64,000 nucleotides of DNA from Limnohabitans sp. Rim47 (GCF_001517545.1 NZ_FBYA01000002.1:330559-394558); one strand, 5' to 3'. Counted from the first letter of the stretch, positions 9,990-19,195 are shown. Notes: generated by a model from the letters alone, not told the origin. A program made the numbers and translations.

Positions 9990-10454
9990 TCAATGCTTGG
10001 CCGGTCCAGCCGCTTTGGCTGCTGCGTCAAAGCCGCCTTTGGCTTTCCACTCCTCCATGCCGCCTTGCAAAATTCGCACGTTGTCCCAGCCCGCCACGCG
10101 TAGCGCAAAACCGGCTTGTGCCGACAGCGACCCGGTGTTGCAGTAAATCAGCACCGGCTTGTTTTTGGGAATGGTGTTGCGCTTGGCCAGCACCTGACGC
10201 CAGTCCATGTTGACCGCGCCAGGGATGTGTCCCTTGGCAAATTGCGCCGAATCACGCGCATCGATCAACATCATTTTGGGCCACTCGTCTTTGGGAATTT
10301 GCTCGGCAAAAATCACACCGCCGCCGTAGTCCACAAACTCCAGATACGCCTCCATCTCGTCGGTAACAATCGCTTTGTTGTCGGCGCAAGCAGCGGTGGT
10401 CAGCAGCAAGCTGCAAGCAGTGGCGGCCACAAGGCACAGCGTTCGGACAGTCAT
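9990..10454 (-). CDS. Exported rhodanese-domain protein
   Basis: A 154-residue single-domain rhodanese with an N-terminal signal peptide (hydrophobic stretch ending about residue 24 near TAACADN). The sulfur-carrying cysteine lies in the loop CNTGSLSA, followed by the ILQGGMEEW segment typical of the fold. It probably transfers sulfane sulfur in the periplasm. It is co-directional with the persulfide dioxygenase-like gene (142-base gap) and divergent from the TonB-like gene. The ATG at 10454 is chosen because it directly precedes the signal peptide. Confidence 0.85.
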   Translation of the reverse strand: MTVRTLCLVAATACSLLLTTAACADNKAIVTDEMEAYLEFVDYGGGVIFAEQIPKDEWPKMMLIDARDSAQFAKGHIPGAVNMDWRQVLAKRNTIPKNKPVLIYCNTGSLSAQAGFALRVAGWDNVRILQGGMEEWKAKGGFDAAAKAAGPAKH

Positions 10455-10542
10455 GTCATCTCCAATTCGTCGGTTAATATCAGCAGCGATGAATATTGTC
10501 GTCGAATGAAGGTACGACTTCCAAAAAAAGCTTCGGCGACTC

Positions 10543-11406
10543 ATGTTCAGAGACAAACACTTCTTCGCCGTTTACCTCACTCTGGCCTTGCACGCGGCCG
10601 TGTGGTTGCTGGTCAGCGACTACCGTTTCAAATACGTCAGCCCGGCTGATGCGCCCAAAGTCTCTGAAAAAGTCGTCTTGCTGGAACTCATTCCAGCACC
10701 GCGTCAGGACTTGCCCGAACCCGCTCCCCCAGTTAGCAAGCCCACTGCCGCCCTTCAGCCCCGAACAGACGCAGTTTTGGCGATGCCTTCGGCTGCATCT
10801 TTGTCTACCGCCTCGCCGGACAGCCTTCGTGCAAGCATGGCAGCACCTGCGCCGCCCACGGCCGAAGATTGGGCTTTTGCCGCCAACTACACCAACAAAA
10901 ACAGCAAGGGCTACCGTTACAACTGGGGGCAGCAAGTGCGCAGCATGATGGGCACCGCCGTAGAAGGCCCCGATCAAGGCATGGTGCGCTTTCGCATCGA
11001 AATCGCGCCAGACGGCAGCTTGATGCAGGTTCAAACTCTGTGGACCACCTCGGCTATGGCGGAACAACTGGCCCGCCAAGCCATCAAAAACATGCCCCCG
11101 CTACCGCCCACCCCGACCGGCAAGTCTTTGGTGTTTGAGAAAACCATTTCCTTTTCGCCCTTTGCCAACGACGGCCCCCCTCTTTACAAAGACGACTGCC
11201 TGCCCGACCCACCCGTTTTTCGCAATCCGTTTGCTTGGGATGGCCGATCGCCCCAAGTGGTGGCTGCGCCCACCCCGGCGGCCAAACTTGACCCACAAGC
11301 GATGGAAGAGTGCCTGCGGCAATTGCCCAAAGAAAGCATCGAAGCCGAAAGTGCTCGCGACCAGCGTCTGATGGACCGATGGGGCTCCAGCCAAACAGGC
11401 CGTTGA
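10543..11406 (+). CDS. TonB-like protein
   Basis: A 287-residue protein with a single N-terminal membrane anchor (about residues 8-24), a proline/alanine-rich periplasmic stretch (about 65-105) and a region at about 130-200 resembling a TonB C-terminal domain (MVRFRIEIAPDGSLMQVQ). This suggests an energy transducer or a TonB-domain structural protein. No exbB, exbD or TonB-dependent receptor is nearby, so a role in outer-membrane import is not supported by context. It is divergent from the rhodanese gene and convergent with the DUF4395 gene. No strong ribosome binding site is seen. Confidence 0.6.
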   Translation: MFRDKHFFAVYLTLALHAAVWLLVSDYRFKYVSPADAPKVSEKVVLLELIPAPRQDLPEPAPPVSKPTAALQPRTDAVLAMPSAASLSTASPDSLRASMAAPAPPTAEDWAFAANYTNKNSKGYRYNWGQQVRSMMGTAVEGPDQGMVRFRIEIAPDGSLMQVQTLWTTSAMAEQLARQAIKNMPPLPPTPTGKSLVFEKTISFSPFANDGPPLYKDDCLPDPPVFRNPFAWDGRSPQVVAAPTPAAKLDPQAMEECLRQLPKESIEAESARDQRLMDRWGSSQTGR

Positions 11407-11477
11407 TCTTCTCGCTCCCATACCCAAGAATTCCAAGGCCTTGCTTGGCCACGCTTGAAACCCAGGTCAGTTGAAAG

Positions 11478-12230
11478 TCAGCGGCAGTTGTTGTGCAACT
11501 TCCATTTCGCCTCATGGCCCATGGCTTTGGCGAAATCAGGCACCTTGCAGCGCGCGATCTCGGCCGGATCCGCTGCTGAGGGCAAGCCTGGTTCGGTGGT
11601 GCCGGGCTGCGCGGCAGGCTCAGCGCGGCTCTTTTCATGGGATACCGCCAGAACCACAACCAAGGCCAGCAGCACCAAGGGCAAGACATGGCCAAGCCCC
11701 AAACGCTCTGAAGACGGAGGCATGTATTCGCAAGCCCCACCCGGGCACAAGCGGGCCTGTTCGGCATTGAATCGGTTGTAAATCCAGCAGCCGATACAGA
11801 TGCCGAAAGCGCTCTCAAAGAACAAGAGCATCAGACACAAACCACACACCAGCAAGTTGATCGGGCCCACAGCGCCCTGCACCACCACCAGAAAAAACAT
11901 GGTCAACGCCAGCAACAAACCAATGACCCAAGCAAAGCGCTTTTGGGGAGCGCCCGTCCATTCGGGCTGCTGGCGTCGCACCAGCCATTGACCTATCACC
12001 AAACTCGGTGCGTAAGCCGGGTTAACGAACAATCGCACCAAAAAATCGAACAAGAAAGCCAGCACAAACACACGCGTGGGCGCGAAATTACCCATCAGCC
12101 AAGCGTTCATGAAAGATGCCATGGCAAAGAAAAACAAGAGACCTGCACCCGCACGGACCGCCCGCTCATTGAGCACGGGCACCGCGTATTCAGGCTTGAC
12201 CTGACCAAAAACAAACCACTGGAATGACAT
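11478..12230 (-). CDS. DUF4395-type membrane protein
   Basis: A 250-residue protein with four or five likely membrane helices and the GICIGCW motif after a FFESAF helix, recalling the DUF4395 family. After a further membrane segment the C-terminal tail contains two cysteines (in ARCKVPDF and the terminal HNNCR) and a CPGGACEY loop. The cysteines suggest a thiol or metal role; the family's function is not established. It lies 59 bases after cbbO on the same strand and is probably transcribed with cbbMQO. Similarity starts at MSFQWFVFG, so the ATG at 12230 is used. Confidence 0.65.
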   Translation of the reverse strand: MSFQWFVFGQVKPEYAVPVLNERAVRAGAGLLFFFAMASFMNAWLMGNFAPTRVFVLAFLFDFLVRLFVNPAYAPSLVIGQWLVRRQQPEWTGAPQKRFAWVIGLLLALTMFFLVVVQGAVGPINLLVCGLCLMLLFFESAFGICIGCWIYNRFNAEQARLCPGGACEYMPPSSERLGLGHVLPLVLLALVVVLAVSHEKSRAEPAAQPGTTEPGLPSAADPAEIARCKVPDFAKAMGHEAKWKLHNNCR

Positions 12231-12289
12231 GCCAAGAACCCTTTTCAGAAGACTGAATTGAGATTGTCGCCTGCACTGCTTCAGAGGCT

Positions 12290-14680
12290 TCAGCGCGTCA
12301 ACTTGAAAAACAAACTGGCCAGCCTTTCTGGCAGTTGCTGTAAGCGGTCCACCAGAGTGCAATGGTCGCCAAAAACATGGCGCACGCTAGCCTCATGCGC
12401 GGGGTGCAACTGGATGCACCACACAAAGACACCTTGCGATTGCAAGCTGTGCACCACTTGGCGGGCATCGTGCATGAGGTAGTTGGGGTCGGAGACGTCC
12501 ACGTCCGACGGTTCTCCGTCGGTCAGCACAAGCAAAATCTTCTTGGCGCTTGGGCGTTGCACCAAGGTGCGCGCCGCATGCCGGATAGCCACGCCCATGC
12601 GAGTGGAATATGCGGGCTCCAAAGCGGCCAGTCGCGCCTTGACGGGGGCGGCCCAGCTTTCTTCAAAGCCTTTGATGTGCATGTAGCGCACATCATGGCG
12701 GGTGTTGGAGTGGAACCCGCCAATGGCCAGAGCGTCGCCTAGCTGGTGCAAAGCCCACGCCAACAGGGCCACCGACTCTTGGCTGATTTGCAAAACGGTT
12801 TGATCAGCACCTGGCGCTTTTTCGTTCAGCGAAGCCGACAAATCCATCACCAGTTGCACACTCACATCACGCTCAACAGGTTTGATGTGCTGCTCCAAGC
12901 GGTAGCTCGGGGTGTGGCCCGTTTTCAGGTCGATGTGCGCAGCCAAGGCCACATCCAAGTCCAACTCACTGCCATTTTCCAAATGCCGCTCGCGGGTACG
13001 GCCTTGAGGTTTGAGTTGATCGAGCAAACGTTGCAGACGTTTAGACAGTCCGGCATGACGCAGTAGCAATTGGTCAATGTCTGACGCATGGCCCTGTGGG
13101 TGCAGGTATTCAAACACTCTCACCCAGTCGGGGCGCTCACTGCCGGCCAAATAATCCCACTCGGGGTAGAGCTGCGGCGGCAAGCTGTGCAGCTCTTCAT
13201 CCGCCAGACGTGTGGGGCTGGGCGCGGTGTCTTCTTCGTCACCGTCTTCAATGAATTGCCAAAGGTGGCGGTTGTCGTCACGCCAGTCCACTTGCGTGTG
13301 TTCGAAATGCACCTGCGCTTGGGCATCACTGGGGCGGCGTGTGCGGGCCACAAACTGAAGCGCCAACTGTGCCACTTGGGCCGTGCTCACCTGGCCCGTG
13401 ACAACGCCCTGCTCGGTATTCGTGCCATGCCCTTTCCCATCCACCAAGGCCATGAAGCGCTCGCGCCATTCACGCAGCTGCGTGTCTTGCACCACAAAGT
13501 TGTCATTTAGCACACTGCGGCTCCACACGCTAAGGCGGTGCAGCACACAGGCATGCGTGGCCTCGTTGCAATCGCTCTCTTGCACGGGTGGGTACAGGGC
13601 CAACAGGCTGTTTCGCAGACCAGGCCAAGTGCGCATCAATAGCCAATCGATGCGCGTGTCTTCAAACCATTCAACCGCTAGCCTCTGCATCGGGCTCCAG
13701 TTGTCGGCAATGCAGGGCGTGGACCAACGGATGTGCCCGGCCATGTGCATGAGCATAAGGCGGTAACGGTCTAAGGCGCTCACGCCATGGTGCTCATCCA
13801 GTACATCAGGCAAACCCATGGCATAGCTGGGCCCTTTGTCGGTCGATTCCAGCAACAAACAAGGCAAGACCGACACACTCTGCACCCCATGCTCTGCACT
13901 CATCTGTGCAGTGGGCAAGGGAAGCACATGAGCTTCCAATTGCCACATGGCTTGCAAGCTCAGGCTGAGCGTGCGCTCGGCATCACGCAGCAAAGTGCCG
14001 TGGCGTTCACGCTGCAACACCGCAAAGCTGTCGGGGCTGCGCAAGGCAAAGTAGTCTTCTTGTTGGGGTGGGTGATGCGCATACGCACGCGCCCCAAAAT
14101 CCACCCACGCTTGCCAGCCTGCCAAGGACAAGGTTTGAAGCAGTCGCGGAGCTTGAAGCAGCAACTCAGACAAACCCGCGCTGGGCAAGGTGGCTTGTCG
14201 GCCATGGATAGAGCCGGTGGTGCGATCCATGAAATGACCGACCGTCTGCAAATACGCTTGCAACACAGACAAACCACCCAAGCGCTGGGCCACAGGCCCG
14301 AGGCTGGTGAGCAAGTGAGCCATCGCGGCACTGTTGGGCGACTTGTGCATGCGCAGCAACAAGGCCATGACAGCCTCTAAGGCCTGTTCCGCAGCGCTCT
14401 CGCCCAAAGCTTCCACCACTTCAGGCCAATAGGTCAGCCATGCCAGCACGGGAGCCGCACCACGGCCGAGTTTGCCCAGCTGACGACCACCCTGCCAAAA
14501 GGCTTGCAAAGAGGCAGGGCTCAGACGCGCAATGGATTCGTGTGCGCAGGCTTCAAACACCGGGCGCACGGCGGGCAAAGCACAGTCCAGGGCTTGCCAG
14601 CCCGCCAACACTTGGGGGTCATGTGCCCAAGGCGCGTTGGAGTTGGGGTTGGGGTCAGCCCCAACAGGCATCGATGGCAT
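12290..14680 (-). CDS. cbbO: RuBisCO activase subunit CbbO (von Willebrand A domain)
   Basis: CbbO is the adaptor of the CbbQO motor that strips inhibitory sugar phosphates from RuBisCO. The roughly 796-residue protein has a long alpha-helical N-terminal part, an acidic central patch (EDGDEEDTAPS) and a C-terminal VWA domain of about 195 residues with a MIDAS motif DLSASLNE and LTDGEPSD. The start is placed at ATG 14680 inside the end of cbbQ; ATG 14671 is equally possible. The overlap implies translational coupling with cbbQ, consistent with a fixed stoichiometry. Confidence 0.92.
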   Translation of the reverse strand: MPSMPVGADPNPNSNAPWAHDPQVLAGWQALDCALPAVRPVFEACAHESIARLSPASLQAFWQGGRQLGKLGRGAAPVLAWLTYWPEVVEALGESAAEQALEAVMALLLRMHKSPNSAAMAHLLTSLGPVAQRLGGLSVLQAYLQTVGHFMDRTTGSIHGRQATLPSAGLSELLLQAPRLLQTLSLAGWQAWVDFGARAYAHHPPQQEDYFALRSPDSFAVLQRERHGTLLRDAERTLSLSLQAMWQLEAHVLPLPTAQMSAEHGVQSVSVLPCLLLESTDKGPSYAMGLPDVLDEHHGVSALDRYRLMLMHMAGHIRWSTPCIADNWSPMQRLAVEWFEDTRIDWLLMRTWPGLRNSLLALYPPVQESDCNEATHACVLHRLSVWSRSVLNDNFVVQDTQLREWRERFMALVDGKGHGTNTEQGVVTGQVSTAQVAQLALQFVARTRRPSDAQAQVHFEHTQVDWRDDNRHLWQFIEDGDEEDTAPSPTRLADEELHSLPPQLYPEWDYLAGSERPDWVRVFEYLHPQGHASDIDQLLLRHAGLSKRLQRLLDQLKPQGRTRERHLENGSELDLDVALAAHIDLKTGHTPSYRLEQHIKPVERDVSVQLVMDLSASLNEKAPGADQTVLQISQESVALLAWALHQLGDALAIGGFHSNTRHDVRYMHIKGFEESWAAPVKARLAALEPAYSTRMGVAIRHAARTLVQRPSAKKILLVLTDGEPSDVDVSDPNYLMHDARQVVHSLQSQGVFVWCIQLHPAHEASVRHVFGDHCTLVDRLQQLPERLASLFFKLTR

Positions 14681-15434
14681 GGTCCAGGCTTTGTCTGATG
14701 TCCAAGTCATCGGTGATGGGGCGCACCATGGCCATGCGGCAAGCGTCGCGTGGTGCAACGCCTTGGCGCATCAACTGTGCCGCATACACCAGCAAGCGGG
14801 TGGACACGCCTTCACTCAGGCCGTGGCCCTTGAGTGCACGCGCCGCTCCAGCGATACGCACCAGCTGCGTGGCTGTGGCTGTGTCGATGCCCGTTTCACT
14901 CGCCACGATTTGGGTTTCCAACTCGGGCAAGGGGTAATCAAAATCAAAAGCCACAAAGCGTTGTTTGGTCGAAGGCTTTAAATCCTTCATCGCGCTTTGG
15001 TAGCCGGGGTTGTACGAGATGACCAATTGAAAGTCTGGGTGGGCTTGCACAACCTCCGCTTTTTTGTCGATAGGCAAACTACGGCGGTGGTCGGTCAGTG
15101 CATGAATGACCACTGTGGTGTCTTGCCGCGCCTCTACCACTTCGTCCAAATAACAGATGGCCCCGGTGCGGGCCGCTTGTGTCAGCGGCCCGTCCACCCA
15201 CCGCGTGCCCTGGCTGTCGAGCAAATAGCGGCCCACCAAATCGGAGGCCGTCATGTCCTCGTTGCAAGCCACCGTGATCAGTGGCTTGCCCAAGCGCCAA
15301 GCCATGTGCTCCACAAAGCGCGATTTACCGCAGCCCGTGGGGCCCTTGACCATGACGGGCAAACGCGCTGCATAAGCGGCTTCGTACAGAGCCAACTCAT
15401 CGCCTTGCGGGTGATACAGGGGTTCGCTGGTCAT
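14655..15434 (-). CDS. cbbQ: RuBisCO activase AAA+ ATPase CbbQ
   Basis: MoxR-class AAA+ ATPase that forms the motor ring of the CbbQO RuBisCO activase. The 259-residue protein shows Walker A GPTGCGKS at residues 31-38, Walker B ICYLDEV with D97-E98, a sensor-1 asparagine in ISYNPGY and a conserved KPSTKQRF arginine-finger region. It follows cbbM by 32 bases and overlaps cbbO. The form II RuBisCO partner is inferred from this gene order. Confidence 0.96.
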   Translation of the reverse strand: MTSEPLYHPQGDELALYEAAYAARLPVMVKGPTGCGKSRFVEHMAWRLGKPLITVACNEDMTASDLVGRYLLDSQGTRWVDGPLTQAARTGAICYLDEVVEARQDTTVVIHALTDHRRSLPIDKKAEVVQAHPDFQLVISYNPGYQSAMKDLKPSTKQRFVAFDFDYPLPELETQIVASETGIDTATATQLVRIAGAARALKGHGLSEGVSTRLLVYAAQLMRQGVAPRDACRMAMVRPITDDLDIRQSLDHAIDACWG

Positions 15435-15466
15435 AGGGGTTCCTGTTTTTGGACGTGAGGCTCGGC

Positions 15467-16846
15467 TTACTTGTGTGCCGACAACTTGTCACGCCAGCCT
15501 GGGAAGAGCTTGTCAGCGTCGCCGGGGAATGAAGCGAACGCACGGGCGAATTCTTTGTGTTCTTTGGCGAACTCGATCGGATCAGCACCCGACTTCCAGC
15601 ACTCATACGATTGACGCAGAGAAATCGCGCCAGCAGCTGGGCTGTCGATATGGCCGTAGGAGCCGCCACCAGACGTGTTGATCACGTTGCCGTGGCCCAA
15701 GTTTTGGAAGAAGCCTGGCAGCCGCAGCGCGTTCATGCCGCCAGAGATGATGGGAGTGGTGGGCTTCATGCCGTACCACTTCTGAAAGTAGACCGGGCCT
15801 TGGCACTCGTCCCGCTCGATCATGTAGGCGATCATGCGGTCGTCGTTTTCGCCTTCCATCTTGCCGTAACCCATGGTGCCAACGTGGATGCCCGAGGCCC
15901 CCTGCAAGCGCGAAATCTTGGCCAGCACAAAGGCGGTGTAACCGCGCTTGGCACTGGGGCTGGTGACCATACCGTGGCCTGCGCGATGGTAGTGCAGGTA
16001 TTGGTTCGGGTATTGACGGCGTGCGGTGGTGATCATGCCGGGGCCGCCCACAAAGCCATCCACCAGGAAAGCTACTTTGTCAGCGTCAGGGCCAAAGGCT
16101 TCCAAGATGAAATCGGCGCGAGCGCACATCTCATAGTGGTCGTCGGCGGTGATGTTGGCCGAGAACAATTTAGCTTGGCCGGTTTCGTCCATGGCGCGCT
16201 TCATGGCATCGACCACCAGCGGGATGGTTTTCTTCATGGGTGCAAACACCTGGTTGCCTTGTGGCTCATCGTTTTTGATGAAGTCACCACCCAGCCAGAA
16301 TTGGTAAGCGGCTTGCGCAAAGGGCTCGGGGCGCAGGCCCAACTTGGGCTTGATGATGGTGCCGGCAATGTAGCCACCGTCTTTGATGGGGCGGCCCAAG
16401 ATGCGCCACATGTCCGAGATGTCTTTGCTCGGGCCATCGAACAACTGGATGGCGCGCTCGGGGAAATAAATGTCGTGGATCTTGGCGTGCTGGATATCGC
16501 CCATGCCCTGATTGTTGCCAATGACCAAAGTCAGGATCGAGACCATCATCATGCGGCCATCGGTCACATTGCGGTCAAACAAATCCATCGGGTAGGCGAT
16601 GCGCATGTCCTCAGTGGCTTCGTCGATGTAGTACACCAAGGCGTCGAGGCCTTTGGTGAAGTCGTCGGTGGTGGACACTTCCACGTTGGTGCCCGTGGAG
16701 GACTCAGCGGCAAAGTGCGCCGCCGCCTCCAGGTAGCCATAACCGGCTTTGGGCTTCATTTTGTAGGCCACCAGAATGTGGCGACCGCCTTTGATGAGGT
16801 CCTCTTCTTTGAGGCTCAGGTCGGCATATCGTGCGCTTTGGTCCAT
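15467..16846 (-). CDS. cbbM: Ribulose bisphosphate carboxylase, form II
   Basis: Fixes CO2 onto ribulose 1,5-bisphosphate; form II enzymes are homomultimers of large subunits with low CO2/O2 specificity, suited to low oxygen. At 459 residues it matches form II. Key residues sit where expected: K166 in TIIKPKLG, the carbamylated K191 in GGDFIKNDE and loop-6 K329 in [10 protein letters not shown]. No small subunit gene is near. The promoter region upstream shares its operator blocks with the cbbY operon, and cbbR is divergent. Confidence 0.98.
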   Translation of the reverse strand: MDQSARYADLSLKEEDLIKGGRHILVAYKMKPKAGYGYLEAAAHFAAESSTGTNVEVSTTDDFTKGLDALVYYIDEATEDMRIAYPMDLFDRNVTDGRMMMVSILTLVIGNNQGMGDIQHAKIHDIYFPERAIQLFDGPSKDISDMWRILGRPIKDGGYIAGTIIKPKLGLRPEPFAQAAYQFWLGGDFIKNDEPQGNQVFAPMKKTIPLVVDAMKRAMDETGQAKLFSANITADDHYEMCARADFILEAFGPDADKVAFLVDGFVGGPGMITTARRQYPNQYLHYHRAGHGMVTSPSAKRGYTAFVLAKISRLQGASGIHVGTMGYGKMEGENDDRMIAYMIERDECQGPVYFQKWYGMKPTTPIISGGMNALRLPGFFQNLGHGNVINTSGGGSYGHIDSPAAGAISLRQSYECWKSGADPIEFAKEHKEFARAFASFPGDADKLFPGWRDKLSAHK

Positions 16847-16888
16847 TTTCAGTCTCCAGTCAAATTTGTGGGTTGGGGCAATGACTGG

Positions 16889-16948
16889 ACTTTAAAAATC
16901 TTCTGCAATAACGTAAATTCAATATTAATCGCAACTAAATTAAGCAAA
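16889..16948 (-). promoter_or_regulatory. Putative CbbR-activated promoter/operator of cbbM
   Basis: Contains ACTTTAA (16889-16895), AATTCAATATT (16916-16926) and AATTAAGCAAA (16938-16948), with the same 20- and 11-base spacings as upstream of cbbY. The distal block ends six bases before the cbbR start codon, so a bound regulator would cover the cbbR translation start region and could also govern cbbR itself. The perfect palindrome seen at cbbY is only a half site here (the other arm reads GACTGAA). Confidence 0.75.
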
Positions 16949-16954
16949 GACTGA

Positions 16955-17884
16955 ATGAAGAACGCCACCTTCCGCCAACTTCGCGTGTTCAACGAGGTGG
17001 CCCGTCACCTGAGCTTTGTGCGTGCGGCCGAAAACCTGCACCTCACCCCACCGGCCGTGACCATGCAGGTCAAAGAACTCGAAGGCCATGTAGGCATGCC
17101 CCTGTTTGAGCGACGCGGCAAGCAAGTGAGCCTGACCACCACCGGCGAATACATGCTGGTCTATGCACGAAAAATTCTGGCCACCGTGAAAGACGCTGAA
17201 GACGCTGCAGCTCGATTACAGCGGGCCGAAACAGGCGTCCTGACCATCGGTTTTGTCAGCACCGCCAAGTATTTTTTGATGCGCTTGCTTGCCGAATTTC
17301 GCACACTGCACCCAGGAGTGGACATTCAAATCTCGATCGGCAACCGTGACCAACTGGTCGGCATGCTGCAAAACAGCGAAGTCGACATCGCCGTGATGGG
17401 CCGCCCTCCCAAAGAGCTGAAGACCCGCGCAGAGCCTTTTGCAGCCCACCCGCATGTCTTTGTCGCAGCCGTGGACCACCCTCTGGCTCATCGCGACCAC
17501 CTGCGCGTGGAAGACCTGCGACCCTTCGACTTCATCGTGCGCGAAAAAGGCGCAGGCACCCGCGCCGCAATGGAAAATTTTTTTGAAGACACACACGTCG
17601 AGCCGCGCATGAAAATCGAACTGCACAGCAACGAAATCATCAAGCAAGCTGTGATGGCGGGACTGGGCCTGGGCTTTTTGTCGCTGCACACCATTGGCCT
17701 GGAGCTCGAGCACAACCTGATCCGGATGCTCGATGTGGAAGGCGCACCCGTGGTGCGTTCATGGAACGTGGTGCACACCCAATCCAAAATGCTCTCACCT
17801 GCAGCGGAATCGTTTCGCTACTTCATGCTTGAGCAAGGCGAAAAACAATTGGCCGATCAATTTGGGCGATTCCTGCCCTTTTGA
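16955..17884 (+). CDS. cbbR: LysR-type regulator CbbR
   Basis: Transcription activator of Calvin-cycle genes. The 309-residue protein has an N-terminal winged helix (about residues 5-65, with SFVRAAENLHLTPPAVTMQVKELE) and a C-terminal substrate-sensing domain. Divergence from cbbM is the classical arrangement. It is the only LysR gene in the window, so it is the natural candidate for the shared sites upstream of cbbM and cbbY. Its last 39 bases form part of an inverted repeat that may terminate the opposing sqr transcript. Confidence 0.93.
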   Translation: MKNATFRQLRVFNEVARHLSFVRAAENLHLTPPAVTMQVKELEGHVGMPLFERRGKQVSLTTTGEYMLVYARKILATVKDAEDAAARLQRAETGVLTIGFVSTAKYFLMRLLAEFRTLHPGVDIQISIGNRDQLVGMLQNSEVDIAVMGRPPKELKTRAEPFAAHPHVFVAAVDHPLAHRDHLRVEDLRPFDFIVREKGAGTRAAMENFFEDTHVEPRMKIELHSNEIIKQAVMAGLGLGFLSLHTIGLELEHNLIRMLDVEGAPVVRSWNVVHTQSKMLSPAAESFRYFMLEQGEKQLADQFGRFLPF

Positions 17885-17895
17885 CCGGCCAATTG
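17842..17895 (-). terminator. Probable intrinsic terminator of sqr, inside the cbbR 3' end
   Basis: A 10-bp perfect inverted repeat CAATTGGCCG (17846-17855) and CGGCCAATTG (17886-17895) encloses a smaller GGGC/GCCC hairpin. On the minus strand the second arm is followed by TTGTTTTTCG, a short U-rich tract. Most of the structure lies within cbbR codons. Confidence 0.5.
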
Positions 17896-17917
17896 AGCGT
17901 GTCATTGATTGAAAGGC

Positions 17918-19195
17918 TTACTTTTTGCCTTTGAGCTTGACGATGCCCATCATGTCCATGACCATTTTTTCGTAGAACGGCTCGGACGTGCCTTTTTGCA
18001 TTTTGCGCATGAAGTACTTTTCAAACGCCACTTTGGCCAAGTGAACCCACTTGCCTTCTGCAAACCAGCTCACATTGCGTGGCGGGATCTGCGGCAAGGC
18101 CACGAAAGCAGCACCCGTGTCGCCAAAGTCAGCAAGGCACACGGTATTCCAAGTGGCTTTGTGCGTCGGTTCTTTCCCGTCCAGCATCTCGCGAATGTTG
18201 TGCGCCGTGGCCGTGACCATCGACTCGATCATGAAACCCGTTTTGGGGGTCCCCACCGGAATGGGGGTCGCTTCCACAGGCGGGATCGCCACACACACAC
18301 CCACACTGAAAATGTTGGTGAACTTGGGGTTGCGCTGGTGTTCATCAATCGTGATGAAGCCGCGAGGGTTGGTCAGGCCCTCGATGCCGAAAACAGCATC
18401 GACACCCTTGAAGGCGGGCAACATCATCGAGTGTTTGAAGGGTAAAACATGCTCTTTCTTGGGCTGCCCGTTGTCGTCATGCTCAGTGACAAACATTTGG
18501 CCATCTTCGATCTTGGTGGTCTTAGCATTGCAAATCCACTTGATGTGACGATCTCGCATGGCCGACTCGAGCAAGCCTTTTGAATCGCCAACCCCACCCA
18601 AACCCAGGTGGCCAATGTAAGGCTCTGAAGTGACATAGGTCATAGGCACCTTGTCGCGAATTTTGCGGCGACGCAGATCGGTATCCATGATCATGGCGTA
18701 TTCATAAGCAGGACCAAAACACGACGCGCCTTGCACCGCGCCAACCACGATGGGGCCTGGATCGGCAGTGAATCTGTCCCAGTTGAGTTTGGCTTTTTCA
18801 GCGTGCGACACATGGCATATGGACTGCGAATAGCCGTCTGGCCCCATGCCTGGGATTTCATCAAAAGCCAATTTTGGACCCGTGGCAATGACCAAATAGT
18901 CGTAATCCACCACTGAGCCATCAAGCAATTCAACTTGGTTACGCTCGGGATGCACGCGCTTGGCGCTTTGCGTGATGGCTTCAATCCCTTTGCGATTGAG
19001 CGCAGGTTGGATCTCCATCTCGATGTCTTTGCGCTTTCGCCAATCCACGGCCACCCAAGGATTGGAAGGCACAAAGTGAAACTTGGACGAATCGCTGATG
19101 ACCGTCACCCGGTCTTCAGCCCGCGCCTGCTCTTTCATTTCAAATGCCATGGGCATGCCACCAATGCCTGCGCCAATAATCACGATGTGGGCCAT
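17918..19195 (-). CDS. sqr: Sulfide:quinone oxidoreductase
   Basis: Membrane-associated flavoprotein that oxidises sulfide and passes electrons to quinone. The 425-residue protein starts with the FAD motif IGAGIGG and has the three expected redox cysteines: C127 in QSICHVSH, C159 in GASCFGPAYEY and C353 in TVCLADFGD. The C-terminal part (GKWVHLAKVAFEKYFMRKM) resembles the amphipathic membrane-attachment region of the family. An AAGGAG precedes the ATG. It is divergent from a periplasmic rhodanese gene across a region with an FNR-type box. Confidence 0.9.
   Translation of the reverse strand: MAHIVIIGAGIGGMPMAFEMKEQARAEDRVTVISDSSKFHFVPSNPWVAVDWRKRKDIEMEIQPALNRKGIEAITQSAKRVHPERNQVELLDGSVVDYDYLVIATGPKLAFDEIPGMGPDGYSQSICHVSHAEKAKLNWDRFTADPGPIVVGAVQGASCFGPAYEYAMIMDTDLRRRKIRDKVPMTYVTSEPYIGHLGLGGVGDSKGLLESAMRDRHIKWICNAKTTKIEDGQMFVTEHDDNGQPKKEHVLPFKHSMMLPAFKGVDAVFGIEGLTNPRGFITIDEHQRNPKFTNIFSVGVCVAIPPVEATPIPVGTPKTGFMIESMVTATAHNIREMLDGKEPTHKATWNTVCLADFGDTGAAFVALPQIPPRNVSWFAEGKWVHLAKVAFEKYFMRKMQKGTSEPFYEKMVMDMMGIVKLKGKK

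Noticed and set aside
12290..14758. Start of cbbO at 14758, inside cbbQ
   Set aside because: It would overlap cbbQ by over 100 bases with a low-complexity leader; ATG 14680 or 14671 at the end of cbbQ fits better.
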